Origin: Azadirachta indica
Taxonomy: Eukaryota; Streptophyta; Magnoliopsida; Sapindales; Meliaceae
Assembly (NCBI GenBank): GCA_022749755.1
Contig: CM040449.1
Location: forward strand, 868,001 to 932,000
Direction of reading: 5' to 3'
Length of the DNA stretch: 64,000 bases
A model generated the notes under the pieces. The model was not told the origin of the DNA. It was given only the letters and a program-made list of their open reading frames with translations, and ran no database searches. Both the position numbers and the translations under genes were made by a program. Below, piece after piece: positions 47,963 through 59,200 of the stretch (position 1 is the first letter of the stretch; the number at the start of each line of letters is the position of its first letter).

Positions 47963-50260
47963 CCACTAATGGTTACTTTTCCTAAAATAGAATTAGCTAG
48001 GGGTGGGTGGTTGCACTTGCACTCTGTGTAGTAAGTAGCTTTAGCATTAGCCTGGGCAAGCTAGAATAACGCACCTACATTTTTATACACATTTGAATTT
48101 GATTATAAATATATATATATATATTTATTTCAAACAAATCTTTTCAATTTTCCCAAGAAAATGGAAGAAAAAACACCGTCACGAGAGCTCAGGATTCTCG
48201 TGGCCCCAGCCCCCCATCGACAAAGAAAAATGGTTAACCGTTTTATTGACCAAATTCAACTACAACTCCTGCTTAACAATTCGGTTCATGATTCAAATAA
48301 TTAATAGAAGTACCAACACTATAATAATTTCAAATATATAGTGTCAATAAAAGTAATTTGTAGCTTTTTTTTTTAACAAATAAAGCTATAAATTCTTTAA
48401 TTTGGTGATGATCTCTTCACTTAATTTTTTGGACGTTTCAATCATTTTTGTTTGATTTTCTGTCAAAATAGAAATTATAAGAATTAAGCGTATATTAATT
48501 ATTTAACAAAAATAAAAATTGTTCTCTATTATTTTATCATAGTTTCTCTTATTTTTTTAAAAATCAAATATTTTAAAATCTTAAGAAAAAATTAGTGAAT
48601 TTTAAAATATATATTTCTTTTTACTATATTTTATTCTTTTTTTAAAAAAAATTAGATAAAAGTGAAAAATCTCATTTATGAAATACTAAACTCTTATTGT
48701 TTATTAATAAATATTTAATATTATTTTTAAAAGTTAATTTATTTCACACACCCATTTTTATTTGGAATCCATTGTAATTGTAAGCTAATAATTATATTTC
48801 ACACTAACGATGAATTAAATTAATTAACTCATTAATGCTTGGCAAGTCTATGAAAACTTTTATACATTTTCACAAAAAATAAATAAATTATTGTAATTGC
48901 GTGCAGCATGGATCGGTGGTAGGTAAGTTGTATGCTATAAAGAGGATTCGGATTGATAGCAGCAACCTTCGACCCATCGTCATTATTATTTTTCTATTTC
49001 CACCACACAATGAAACAATTCATTTAAATTAGAATTTATCTTTTTTTCATCTAATATTATTTCAAAAATAAACAAAATTACTAAATCTTTTTTCCTTTTC
49101 TATCTACTTTAACTTAATTGGAAAATTATTAAGAGGTTTCATTAATTATTGTAATGTGATTTTGAGATCAATCTAACCTAACTATCAAACAAAGTAATTA
49201 TTTGCAATCGGAACCTGTTAAGTAAATATATAAATAGTATTTTGTGAAGTGAGTTAGTTAAGTTTTCCATCATCATTTAATCATATATCTATAATATATT
49301 GTTTGTATAAAAAATAATATGTTTCATATATTAGAAAAGACACCATAGTACAAGATCGTTTTACACATAAAAATCATTGTTTAATCACAGGTAATAGTAG
49401 GTATATATAAAATTAAGCAAATGACATAATTAATAATTATAAAATTAACAACTATCCTACCCCTTGACAATTATTGATAAATATGATTTATAGTTTACAT
49501 ATTGAATAATGAATAATATCATCAAATTAGAAGATTTCAAAAATGACCTCTCTCTTCTAAATAGAATTCCGTCAATATTAATATAAAACAATTTTAAGTG
49601 ATCTAAACTACTGCAAAATCATATATATTTTATCCATTTTATTGATCTATTGATGTAACCAATAATTTAAGAGGTTATTTATCAAAATCCCATTGTATTA
49701 ATTTTCATATTTCTTTTTACTAGTTTTGGAATCAAAATCTTTTTGCATTGGAAGCTTTCTTAAATTTTATATCTTTATGTAATAATTACTACTAATCATA
49801 AAAATTAAATTTTATTAAGGACAACTTAATTTAAAATAAGTTTTAAAAATAATCGTGGTCCATTTGTGGAAAGAGCCACTTCTGTATCTGGGATTCAAAA
49901 TGCATTTGTCTTACTAACCATCAATATCTCTCACTTTTTTCAAGTATTAAATTAAAAAAAAAAAAAGGAAAGATAGATTGAAAAAACGAAGTACATACCT
50001 ACTCCCGGAATTACAACTTGTGAAAGCACAATTGCTCAAGATATATACAAGCAAGCATAATCTATTTCATCACAAGTTTTGAGGTGCATAAAGTTGACAT
50101 TAATATTGGGGTGATAACATTTTCATCCCTAAACCTCTCAAAAATAATAAATTAGGACATGATCTTATCAAATTTTCTATGTCAGTCCTTGGTTATTGGT
50201 TGATGCATTGGGGAAAAAGTTTTTAGAATAAACAAAAGTTAGGTTATGGTTAGTAGAGAT

Positions 50261-50865
50261 GGCCATAGAGTAGGATTGAGAAGGGGACTATCATCCCCGA
50301 ATCTGCCTTGTTTGAGACAATTTTGCCCTCAAACCCACCCTTTCCTCGTTTTGAATAAAATGGGGTTAGAACCTACTGGTCTATATTTTTAATCTGCCCA
50401 ACATATTCTCAACTCAATTCTACTTGGCTCTGTTTAACTTTCCTACAATATGCTACGGCATCCAAACTACAGTAAGTTACAATATCTAACTTGAATTATA
50501 GGGTTTTGATAACTGTTTGGTTAAATATTTTGGATTAATTACAGTATTTGATACAATACCCTTGGTACAATGTATTAAGTTTTTTGGGACAACTACAATA
50601 CCTTATATAGAAATTTTTGAATTACATGGGACGAACGGGAGTAGAAAATATAATGTCCAAATCGACTCTGATTTTCAAATGAATTAAATTTTTGAACTTC
50701 AATATTATATTTGGACATATAATTCTTATAAATTCAACTTTTTCTGATATTATTATTCAACTAACTCCAATTTTTAAATTAGTTAGATTTTTAAGCCCTA
50801 AATCCACCCAAAACTCTGTAGAGTAGGGACCCTCAAGTTTAGGATTTTTGCCAACCCAAAAGGTT
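50261..50865. mobile_element. Possible decayed relative of the hAT-like element
   Basis: The left part (AGAGATGGCCATAGAGTAGG, then GAGAAGGGG and CATCCCCG) resembles the start of the 47.3 kb element. The right part contains GGATTTTTGCCAACCC, a degraded inverted terminus. Flanks and target duplication cannot be set. Confidence 0.3.
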
Positions 50866-51128
50866 GGGGACTCAATTATTAACATTAAGAAAAGTATCAC
50901 CTAGTTTATTATATTTGAACGTTTATGGGTGAAAATATTATTATCCCATTTACTATTTTTTACTTGTGGCTGAAGCCATAAAGCAGGCTGAGATATAAAG
51001 ATAGGGGAAGAACTTCACCGAGCAACTTAATAATTCTAACCCTAACTAACAAATACAGTCTACAGAAATATATTAATTGATCACAACCGCTTTCACGAAC
51101 TCATTAATGCACTCTCAACTACATCTGC

Positions 51129-51135
51129 TATAAAA
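51129..51135 (+). promoter_or_regulatory. TATA box of the DCR gene
   Basis: TATAAAA in the context GCTATAAAACTCCC, about 130 bases before the start codon and followed by a pyrimidine-rich leader with several CTTC motifs. Confidence 0.65.
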
Positions 51136-51257
51136 CTCCCTCAACTCACTTCTCTTCTTCAACCCCCACAACTATCCATAAGCGCTTTTGATCATCACCT
51201 TCTTCAAACAAAAAGTGCTTTTATTTTATAAAAATCCTAGCTAGCTTCTAAACATTA

Positions 51258-53956
51258 ATGGCAGAAATGGTGAAGGTGAAGATTACGAGCAAATCCCATG
51301 TGAAGCCGAGCAAGGTGATTGGAAGAAGAGAGTGTCAGCTTGTCACCTTTGATCTTCCGTATCTGGCTTTTTACTACAACCAGAAGCTGCTTATTTACAA
51401 GGGAAAACCCGACGAGTTCAAGGCCGTCGTTGAGAAGCTGAAAGACGGGCTTAGGGTTGTGTTGGAGGAGTTTCATCAGCTGGCGGGTAAGCTGGGAACA
51501 GATGAAGAAGGGGTTTTTTTAGGTTTGATGTATGATGATGATATGGACGGCGTTGAAGTGGCGGAGGCGGTGGCTGAAGAGATCGCCGTTGATGAACTGA
51601 CGGTCGCTGAAGACACTAATTCTTTGAAGGATTTGATTCCGTACAACGGAATACTGAACTTGGATGGGATTCAACGGCCTCTGTTAGCAGTGCAGGTAAG
51701 ACTTAAATTCGGAAAAATAAATTAATTGCTCGTAAGTTGATATCTTTTTTAATTATGATTATTATTATTATTACGATAAAAACCATTTAATTTCACCACA
51801 CAAAAAAAAAAAAAAAAGTGTTTTGCATGCGTTGATATTTTCTGTATATTTATTGAAACGACGACACCTGTCCAATCTAACGTCTGGCCCATATTAATGA
51901 AACTTTACATCTCTCTTTCTGAAATGGAAAATGTGGTTCTCTGTTAAAAGAAACTTTACATAAAATTACAGGAGATAACATATTCATGATTTAATCAGAC
52001 ATTTTATTTACATATACATTTATTTAAGAAATCTAAGTCCTTTCAATCTCTTTATTAATAAACTTTTTTTTAATTATCATTATAATTATTTTAATAAAAA
52101 CATTAAAATATATTGAATTATTTAATTGAGGGTACGTGATTGTCTATTTAAAAGTTTCTCCAATTAATTTCATTTCTTAAACGATTTTTATGCGATCTGT
52201 TTTATATATACAGAAATTCAGGACCCAAATGAGTGTTATCATATAAAATTAATTAATTAATCGTTTTAAAATTTTTTTCACCTGATTTATGAGAGAAATT
52301 ATCTGCTTTATGTGAAAATGGCCCTCGTTGGTAAGTTGGAAGACATTTTCTATGGACACGAAGATCTGAATGCCTAGTTGATTGTGACCAAATCATCGCT
52401 GGAATTGACTATCTGGATTAATAATTTTGTGTCTCAAAATTGATCAAAAAATTACAAAAGAAATTTAAATGTGAAAATGATGCATTGGCTGTATAAGCTT
52501 TCTAAATTGGACTTTAGTTTATAGTAAATCAATTATTTTGTGACACATATATTTTAGTAAAGTACGTACATACATGTATATATATATTATTATATAAAGT
52601 TTCAACATCCAACTTCGACCCACTTCATAAATAGCCAATAAATTTAGGTGCCTCTTGGAACACATTTATCTTTTGTTAAATATTGAATCCTACGAAAAGT
52701 TTAAGGTTTGTTTATTTTATTATACCGTATTAAAATAAACTATATATATATATATTATATTCTAATAATACATATGACATTGTATGCGTATTAATTTGTA
52801 TTTTGATTAATACGTCTAATAATAGTTTAATTTTATTGAACAACACCCTGGAATATGGACCCATAACCTACTGAGATTTTCAGGCCATTTATTGAAGATT
52901 TTGATTCTTCCGGACCTGTATTAATACTTCACCGTCGATCAAATAATTTATTACTTTCTTTGATTTCGATCATTTTTAATCATCACCAGTCGTCTCACTT
53001 GTTGGTTTGTTATCTTGAATCTTGATGGATCATCGTCGCACAGTTAACCAAGCTGAAGGACGGCCTGGCAATTGGGTGCGCCTTCAATCACGCCATCCTA
53101 GATGGAACCTCCACGTGGCACTTCATGAGCTCATGGGCTGAGGTCTGCAATGGGGCCCCCTTCATCTCGGTCCCACCCTTCCTCCAGCGTACTAAAGTTC
53201 GCGATACTCGCGTGAAGCTCGACCTCTCAGTCCCCGCTGACCCACGCGCGCAATCCCAAAGTGATGACGCCAAGCCGGACTCACTTGCCAACGGTGATGC
53301 CAAGAAGGAGCCGGTCCTGAGAGAGAAAGTCTTTAAATTCTCCGAATCAGCCATCGCTAATATCAAGTCAAGAGTCAACGCCAGCCCTCCATCCGACGGC
53401 TCAAAACCATTCTCAACATTCCAATCACTCGCCGTGCACGTCTGGCGCCATGTAACCCATGCACGTAACCTAAAACCCGAAGACTACACAGTCTTCACAG
53501 TCTTCGCTGACTGCCGGAAACGAGTCGACCCACCGATGCCGGAAAGTTACTTCGGGAACCTAATTCAGGCCATCTTCACAGTGACCGCTGCAGGGTTATT
53601 ATCGGGAAACCCGCCGGAATTCGGGGCTTCGTTGATACAAAAAGCTATAGAAAGTCACAATGCTAAGGCCATTGAGGAACGCAACAAAGAGTGGGAAAGT
53701 GCACCGAAGATTTTCCAGTTCAAGGACGCCGGGGTGAACTGCGTGGCGGTGGGTAGCTCTCCGAGGTTCAAGGTGTACGAGGTGGACTTTGGATGGGAAG
53801 CCGGAGAGCGTTAGAAGCGGGTGCAACAACAGGTTTGATGGGATGATATATTTGTATCAGGGAAAGAACGGAGGGGTTGATGTGGAGATAACGTTGGAAG
53901 GAGGCGCAATGGAGAGGTTGGAGAAGGATAAGGAATTTCTGATGTTGGAGGTTTAA
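51258..53956 (+). CDS. DCR: BAHD acyltransferase DCR (cutin biosynthesis), frameshifted near the DFGWG motif
   Basis: DCR transfers an acyl group from acyl-CoA during cutin polyester formation in the epidermis; loss causes cuticle defects and organ fusions in Arabidopsis. Exons are 51258-51695 and 53044-53956 with a 1348-base intron. Strong matches to DCR are ITSKSHVKPSK, TFDLPYLAFYYNQK, DLIPYNGILNLDGIQRPLLA, GTSTWHFMSSWAEVC and NCVAVGSSPRFKVYEVDFGW. The catalytic HXXXD motif is HAILD at residues 162-166. At 53791-53800 the sequence reads GGATGGGAAG where the DFGWG-KPE motif needs two more bases. The frame then ends at TAG 53812-53814 (402 residues), but the rest (SVRSGCNNRFDGMIYLYQGK and so on to TAA at 53956) is open in the next frame. 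Adding two bases gives 450 residues. As printed, the structural DFGWG motif and C-terminal lobe are lost. A pseudogene or an assembly indel in the G run both fit. Confidence 0.9.
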
Positions 53957-54286
53957 TTAATAATTAGTAGTTATTAATTGTGAGAGTGTACAATTGTTTG
54001 CAGAAGATATTCGAATTTCCTCTAGTTAATAATAAGTACGTCCTCTGTGTTTTTATTTATTTAATTATGTGATGTTTTTAATTGTAAGGGGGGTTTGCTG
54101 TTTAATCGATTAATGTTTTGTAGTAGCTAGCTAGGATGATTTGATTTGAATGTTGATGTCCAATTATTAATTAAGAGTTTTATATTTATACATTTGATTG
54201 GATACTAGCAATTTCATACTTTATTTGCTTGAAGAATAATTGGTGTAAGTTTAATTAATACGACGGTGCGTGTGCATGAAATAGAA

Positions 54287-54323
<37 letters not shown>

Positions 54324-55360
54324 ATCTTAATTAATTGATTGGGCATGCAATATATGCAACTATATACATTAACATTTTACCCCATATATATATATAATGT
54401 CATTAATTAATGCATATAATAACAGTATATAGTTGAAATTAATTAAGATGCATATAATAAGTTGAAACTGATGTATTAATTTTTGTTACATATTTTAAAA
54501 GTAAAATAGTTGAAATTAGTGTACTATAAGATTTTGCACATATCACCCACACTTTTATTAATAACTAGCTATAGTTGTTATATAAATTTATAGCAGTTGT
54601 GATTTTAATGATGTAAAGTAACTATTGTACTAAAATTACTCTAATGATTTTTGAATTCTTAGTTATATTTTCACAATTATTATATTAAACTTTTTTTATG
54701 TTTATTTTATTAATATAAATCAATTTTTTTACCAGATGTACGAGTTTGCATAAGATATTTAAAGGCATGCTTGTCCTTTAACGTCTCAAAAAATTACCTC
54801 AAAATTTAAGTTGTTTGAAAATAGATTCTATAGTAATAAATATCCCCAATTAATAAATTTTATAACAAGAATTATTTGTTTTTAGAGAAAATGTTAATTA
54901 AAAGACATGAATTAATGCCAAAATAATTTCATGATAGTACACTTCATTTACAAATTTAAAGCACAATTTACAATAATTTCTTATTTCCAGCCAGCAAATA
55001 TATATTGATGAAATACGAATCAATAATTAATAAATGGTGTGATGTAATGACTTTTATTTCACTGTTATTTTAAAGTAAAATTATTAATAATTAAGTAGGA
55101 GTAAGTGATTAATAAATATTAATTATAAATACACTTTAATTATTATAAAATACTGGTTTATTTTATTTTATTTTTTAAGGAAAACATTAAAAAGAAAAAC
55201 TCATGGCTTACCCTAACACAATGTGGACGGGATTGATACTAACACAATAATTGTTATAAAATAGCCTTAAAAGAACACAACATGAAGCTTGAAATAAAAT
55301 CATTTGGAGAAGAAGTTGAAATGTTCAAATCAACCGCAATGAAGTTTGATGGATCTAATC
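53957..55360. other. AT-rich intergenic region
   Basis: 3' flank of DCR, an AT microsatellite at 54292-54320 and further A/T-rich DNA. No gene is seen. Confidence 0.6.
54292..54320. repeat. (AT)14 microsatellite
   Basis: About fourteen uninterrupted dinucleotide units. Confidence 0.9.
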
Positions 55361-55363
55361 TCA

Positions 55364-55459
55364 TGGGCTGAACGGAGAATTTTAGCCAAATTGAGCCCAT
55401 CCGGACCCAGCCCATTTAAACATCTCCACCGCCAACTAAAATTCAGCAAATTAGGGTTT
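55364..55459 (+). promoter_or_regulatory. Site II cluster plus telo-box promoting SDHAF4
   Basis: Three site II cores (TGGGCT at 55364-55369, AGCCCA at 55394-55399 and at 55409-55414) stand upstream of a telo-box (TTAGGGTTT, 55451-55459), 65 bases before the start codon. Site II elements are bound by TCP factors and, with telo-boxes, mark promoters of ribosomal and mitochondrial-biogenesis genes in plants, which fits the gene downstream. Confidence 0.7.
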
Positions 55460-55523
55460 ATTTATTTATTTATTTATTAATCTTCTCCTGCTACAACATC
55501 CAAGGAACGAGAGAGAAATCAAA

Positions 55524-55865
55524 ATGGCAAGGAACAATCTTGGTCGTCTGTTTGCATCGATCTACAATCTATCAACTCCGCCAAAACCATTCACCCGATC
55601 CGAATCAGTGACTGCGTTCGTTTCCAACCCAGAAGTGAGTCGACTTACCTGCTCATCTACTCAGCAGCCTCAAGAAAAATCCATCAAAGAACGAGAAGAA
55701 GAGACAATTAAAAGCGGAAATGAAGAAAATGAAAATCAAGAAAAAGAGGAAGAAGAAGAAGATGATCACGTCAATAAAGAGACCGGAGAAGTTGGTGGCC
55801 CCAGAGGCCCTGAACCCACTCGATACGGAGATTGGGAACGTAACGGTCGCTGCTATGATTTCTAA
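55524..55865 (+). CDS. SDHAF4: Succinate dehydrogenase assembly factor 4, mitochondrial
   Basis: Single-exon gene, 113 residues. SDHAF4 helps mature the flavinylated SDH1 subunit before it joins complex II in the mitochondrial matrix. The C-terminal DUF1674 signature is clear: GGPRGPEPTRYGDWERNGRC followed by YDF at the end. Residues 1-50 are basic and Ser/Thr-rich with few acidic residues (MARNNLGRLFASIYNLS), fitting a matrix-targeting presequence. The middle, residues 55-90, is a very acidic Glu/Lys stretch, longer than in yeast or animal relatives but usual for plant copies. The start is the first ATG after the telo-box leader. The gene converges with MTB, with 344 bases between the stop codons. 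Confidence 0.92.
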   Translation: MARNNLGRLFASIYNLSTPPKPFTRSESVTAFVSNPEVSRLTCSSTQQPQEKSIKEREEETIKSGNEENENQEKEEEEEDDHVNKETGEVGGPRGPEPTRYGDWERNGRCYDF

Positions 55866-56209
55866 GATCCAATTTTATTTTAATTTTATTTTATGAAACA
55901 AAATCTGTGCATATGCGGCAGTTTGACTCTTAAATAAGAAAATTTGCTCATTTGATAGTAAAAACATTGTCGTTTTTGAAAACATTTTTTTGTTTTAGTA
56001 ATTTGATTTCATTAACATTATTTTTCTGCTATTATGGTTTTAGATTTCATCGTATAACACTGCGACAGCGGCAAAAAGCCAGACCGGGGGAAGCAATAGC
56101 CTTTCTTGTGGCTTTTCATTTAATTATATTTTGATGAGGCAACCTATAAAATATATTACAAAAAGCAATTGATATAATGTGATATCGCAGTTTCGTGCTC
56201 AAAATTTTG

Positions 56210-59200
56210 CTACAACAAATTCATTTGTCTTTGAGTTTCAAAATCCGGGTACTCCCCATTTACCTGCCCACTATACGCAGCAGCTGCTGCTGCTGCATAC
56301 ATATCAAAATACTTTTCTTCTGAAGGCATATTGCCGATATCCCGTCCTCCTCTAAATCCCTCCATTGGTGAACCCCACGGAGCTGGAGTAGACGGGTTAG
56401 AGCTAGCTTCTTGATTTAGACCAAGGGCGCCGGGATTCTGTGGTGAATTCCCAGTTGCCCTTCTACTTGATGAATTCATGGGTGTTACAGAGATGGACGC
56501 TGACTGCTGCTGCTGCTGGTTCTTCATAGGTGACTTGGGACGAAGAGCTTCTATTTCAGGGGTTGTCATGACTAGATGAGGTGCTTCTGGAGGTGGATTT
56601 CGTCCTCCCCCTCCTTGCCAAACCTTTCCATCCTTGTCTGAAAAGTTTTTAATGTAAGCCTGAAAAATAACCAAATCTCTCTACTCATAATCCATTCCAA
56701 AGACAGTTCACTTGGAAACAAAAATAGGCATGGAAGTAAAGAGTCAAGAATAGAAAGAACTATGATATATATCATGCACCACCCTCTTCCCTCTCCTTAG
56801 AGACTAAATGAAGAGGTATGACATCAAGAATGAAGCGTGTTATTTTTTCCCCTGCTCCAGTAGGTGGCAGAGGTTTTTCAGGTATTCTATTCCACATTTT
56901 ACAAAATATACCCAAATAATCAAGCAGTTTCAGAACTGTGCACAAATGTATTCCAACAACCATAACGAATCTTGTGTTCAAATTACACAATACCTCTCTA
57001 TTGAAATTTGATGACGATAATCCATTACCAACAGTCAACCAACCAGCTCGAATATTGCGGTCTTCACCAAAGAGCTCAAGCCTTCGGCGACCAAGGGCAA
57101 AATGCTCAATTATCCGATACATATCTTCAGGCTTTCGAGTTGAACCTACAATTTCATGGCAGCAATAATTTCAAGTGACCACATAACACAAAATTGAACA
57201 GCATGTAAGGAGTTCAATACGCAGCCACTATTTTGATCTCAAGAGAACACATGTAAAGCATATATTTTTCCAATTAAAGAAAAATTTTGCTATAATTCTC
57301 CATCATTTTACATTTTTTCTGACAGCTTATGCCAAAATGGATTACTTTGTGGTCTTTTCATGTCTAAATTCATCACATATAAGAGATTAGCAAATAAACA
57401 CTAAATGGATAGAAGCCCATATTCTTGTCATTGATGTCCAAAATGTCAAGTATATTACTAACCATAAGGCGGTTCCTCAGCAATAATCACATCAGTGTCA
57501 ATGTTGGCGTGAATTATGTGACCATCAGTACTGCGACGGACGGTTCCTTTTATACCCATCAAACAGTGTTCCTTCATTGCAAATTCATATCATCAAGACA
57601 ACATAAATTCAGTAAAATAATACATGGATCTGCAAATACTTAAATAAATGGGAGGGTAGTTCAGAAAGTATGATAATGCTTACACATCCATGATGCAAAA
57701 TAAAACATTTTACCAACCTTTGAGTGCTGAAACAAAGTATGACCATGTCGCAACCCTGGAGTTGCATTATTTTTATTTGTCTTCACCCAGCATATATCCT
57801 CACACCTCCGGAAACCCCACTGCATTGCCAAGAAAATACAATTAAATCATCCAACACATAAGTGCTATTCATATTATTTTTATAATAGCTGAAAAGAAAG
57901 AGAAGTGCTATTCATATTCTAATTTACAAGTTTTAACCATGCACCTTCTTCAAACATTGACGACCCTGCTCAAGACCTACACCATCACCCACCCAAAGGA
58001 AGATAAAGGAAGGAGTATCTGCAATTGCCTGAGAACAAAATAGGCAAAGAAAAAAGAGAAAAAGATTAAAAATTTGATCAAGGGGATGGAAATGTGGCAT
58101 TAGACAAGAAGATATCATATGTACAAATATCAATACATGTATAAGGTGCATTCATGACCATAGATGTTACTGCATAAGCATGGTAACCTGGCAGTAGACA
58201 AGAACATATCATATGTACCAAGTCAATACATGGATAAGGAGCATTCATGACCATAGATGTTACAACATAAGCAGGGTAACTGGTATTGCAGTTCAGAGAA
58301 ATTAGACCGTTATCATATAAAATACCTAAAAGTATGGCTAGGATATTACTAATCCGTCACTAATGGTAACATAACAAAACTAGTGGTTTAACAGCTATAT
58401 CCAATGTTCAGGTATTAAAATTAGTGGCTTAACTGTTATATCATCCATGTCACGGATATAAATGCAAGAAAAGGCACCAAAATTACTCATTTTTCATCAA
58501 AAGACCGGCAAGGAAAGTGATATTCAAACAGATTACCTCAATCTTTAGATTGAGTATTTCTTCAAATGTCCAGTACTCCATATGGTCTGCAACACCAGGA
58601 GCTCGATGAACATATTCCTCCCATGGGGGGTCCACAAGAATAACATCGAACTTGGTTCCGAAGAACTCAGGGGATAGCTCAAATTCACGCAGATCACATT
58701 TGAAATACATGGGAGCAGTAGCGGACTTAGACACAATCTCATCCTTTTTCTGTATAAGCTCCCTAAGCTTGGGATAATCCTCCACAACATTGGTGAGCTC
58801 TAGCTCCCTGATGAAATTCTGGGGCCGCATACCAGTGTCAACAAAATTCTGAGAGTAATCATTCTGTTCTCCCCTTGAAGGAGCTTTACCAGGTGTTCCA
58901 CTAGATCTAGGAGGGGCCCAACCTCCAGAGGATTTCTCAGGTGCTGTACCTCGTATAGCTGGTCCTGTAGCATTAAAGCCAGGCCCAGACATGCTTGGGG
59001 GACCACCTCTTCCAGGGCCTGATTGATTAAAGTACATACTAGGGTTTGGCGGAGTCCCCATATTTGGGGGAAATCGTGGGCCTACTGGTCCAGGAGGAAC
59101 AGGAGAGAGACCAGGCGGGACACCGAGCATATTCATATCAACTCCTCGCGGCCCAGGCCAGACAACAGGAGGAGAAAAAGGAGGAATGAAGACACCAGGG

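Larger units (their letters stand above)
46814..51128. other. AT-rich intergenic region
   Basis: No supported gene. It holds a hAT-like element (47319-47962), a possible decayed relative (50261-50865) and long A/T-rich stretches between them. The 82-residue open frame at 48093-48341 has no domain and starts in a TA microsatellite. Confidence 0.6.
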
